A DNA stretch of 6,198 nucleotides from an uncultured Oscillospiraceae bacterium. GTDB taxonomy: Bacteria; Bacillota; Clostridia; Oscillospirales; Acutalibacteraceae. The position numbers were made by a program, and so were the translations under genes. The stretch spans positions 1 to 6,198 of the forward strand of contig URRK01000104.1 of NCBI GenBank assembly GCA_900550315.1, in the 5' to 3' direction. Positions within the stretch are counted from its first letter, which is position 1, and each line of letters starts with the position of its first letter. The notes beneath the pieces were generated by a model. That model was not told the DNA's origin and did not search any database. It worked only from the letters and a program-made list of their open reading frames with translations. Positions 5,711-6,198 of the stretch are shown here, piece by piece.

Positions 5711-6198
5711 TTATTTATACTTCCTATGTCCTCTACCGGGAGTGTGTTTTTTTGGTTTTTTAGGATTTGATCGTGGTTTCCACTTATTGTTTTTCCGCGC
5801 TTTATATTTTCTTTCTCTTCCCTGTTTTTTCTGTCCGGGACGAGCATAAGGGTCAGGATCTGAGGATGACTTAACTGAATTATATATAGCAACCCCAACT
5901 ATTATGGTAGCAGTAATGGCAACAGTGCCAAGTACAATCCATCCTATAGGATTCCATGCATTGGTAACTCCAACGCTTCCTGCAGTTACCAAATAACCTC
6001 CAGTTATTGCTAAGGCCCAATATCCGTCCGGATCAAACTTGTTGACCGAGTTATTCATGCAATAAGCAAATATATTGTTTTCTAAAATATGGTCATTCTC
6101 ACCATCAATTATCTCATGATCATCCGCATTAATCCACCTGCCCGTTTCCGGGTCGTAGTAGCGGCTGTTGAGGTAATACAGCTCGGTTTCGGAATCGT
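5711..6198 (-). CDS. Rhs-repeat polymorphic toxin, C-terminal end (N-terminus beyond right edge)
   Basis: Only the last 161 residues are in the window; full Rhs toxins usually exceed 1000 residues. Residues 1-57 finish the Rhs-associated core: YYLNSRYYDPETGRWINAD, then FAYCMNNSVNKFDPDG, where the DPxG motif normally marks the boundary with the variable tip and the site of self-cleavage in Rhs proteins. Two hydrophobic stretches follow (about 60-80 and 84-106). The protein ends in a tail of 47 residues with 20 Lys or Arg, finishing KKHTPGRGHRKYK. Such a tail could bind nucleic acid or a negatively charged surface; no nuclease motif is visible. The variable tip is expected to be the toxic part delivered to neighbouring cells. 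An ATG at 6058 lies inside the core and is not the real start. The gene is coupled to the HExxH immunity gene by a one-base gap. Confidence 0.9.
   Translation of the reverse strand, partial: DSETELYYLNSRYYDPETGRWINADDHEIIDGENDHILENNIFAYCMNNSVNKFDPDGYWALAITGGYLVTAGSVGVTNAWNPIGWIVLGTVAITATIIVGVAIYNSVKSSSDPDPYARPGQKKQGRERKYKARKNNKWKPRSNPKKPKKHTPGRGHRKYK
6144..6198. repeat. Direct repeat in the Rhs core, main toxin copy (continues off the right edge)
   Basis: Identical over 55 bases to 4697-4751. Below 6144 identity becomes patchy; 6123-6133 still matches, covering the conserved INAD codons, and then the sequences are unrelated. This is the boundary expected between a shared core and exchangeable tips. 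Confidence 0.95.

Noticed and set aside
5710..5898. N-terminal extension of the HExxH protein up to 5898
   Set aside because: It overlaps the Rhs toxin tail in another frame, its sequence is not protein-like, and a good ribosome binding site selects ATG 5709.
1..6198. CRISPR arrays, tRNA or rRNA genes, transposases, phage integrases
   Set aside because: None seen. The only substantial repeat is the Rhs core duplication, and no clover-leaf or transposase motifs were found by eye.

Overview
The window looks like an accessory island from a Gram-positive anaerobe, probably a gut clostridium of the Oscillospiraceae/Lachnospiraceae type. This is inferred from the moderately AT-rich DNA, strong GGAGG-type ribosome binding sites, a lipoprotein signal, and tyrosine-rich Rhs repeats of the clostridial style; no taxonomic marker is present. 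Every supported gene lies on the minus strand, so transcription runs from high to low coordinates.

Right half (6198 down to about 3624): a contact-dependent polymorphic toxin locus. The end of a large Rhs-repeat protein enters from the right edge. It finishes its Rhs core, crosses two hydrophobic stretches and ends in a very basic tail (5711). One base after its stop codon begins a 160-residue HExxH protein, the probable cognate immunity protein. Next comes a second, orphan Rhs C-terminal module (4078-5208). It repeats the end of the Rhs core, including at least 55 bp identical to the main gene, but carries a different toxin domain and has no convincing start signal. Its stop overlaps the start of the first of two small paralogous proteins resembling the DUF7336 type, which are probably its immunity genes. 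This is the layout expected of a main toxin plus a stored alternative tip that could be swapped in by recombination through the shared core.

Middle (3469 to 2879): a 196-residue cytoplasmic protein I do not recognise, possibly another immunity or accessory protein of the locus.

Left half (about 2786 to 1): a clean sigma-A promoter (TTGACA, 17 bp, TATACT) starts a tight four-gene operon. It encodes a helical cytoplasmic protein, a five-helix membrane protein with an internal cytosolic domain, a lipoprotein, and a membrane-anchored protein that runs off the left edge. None has a function I can name. The shared operon and shared envelope location suggest one membrane-associated system. Whether it is linked to the Rhs locus or only adjacent cannot be decided from the sequence.
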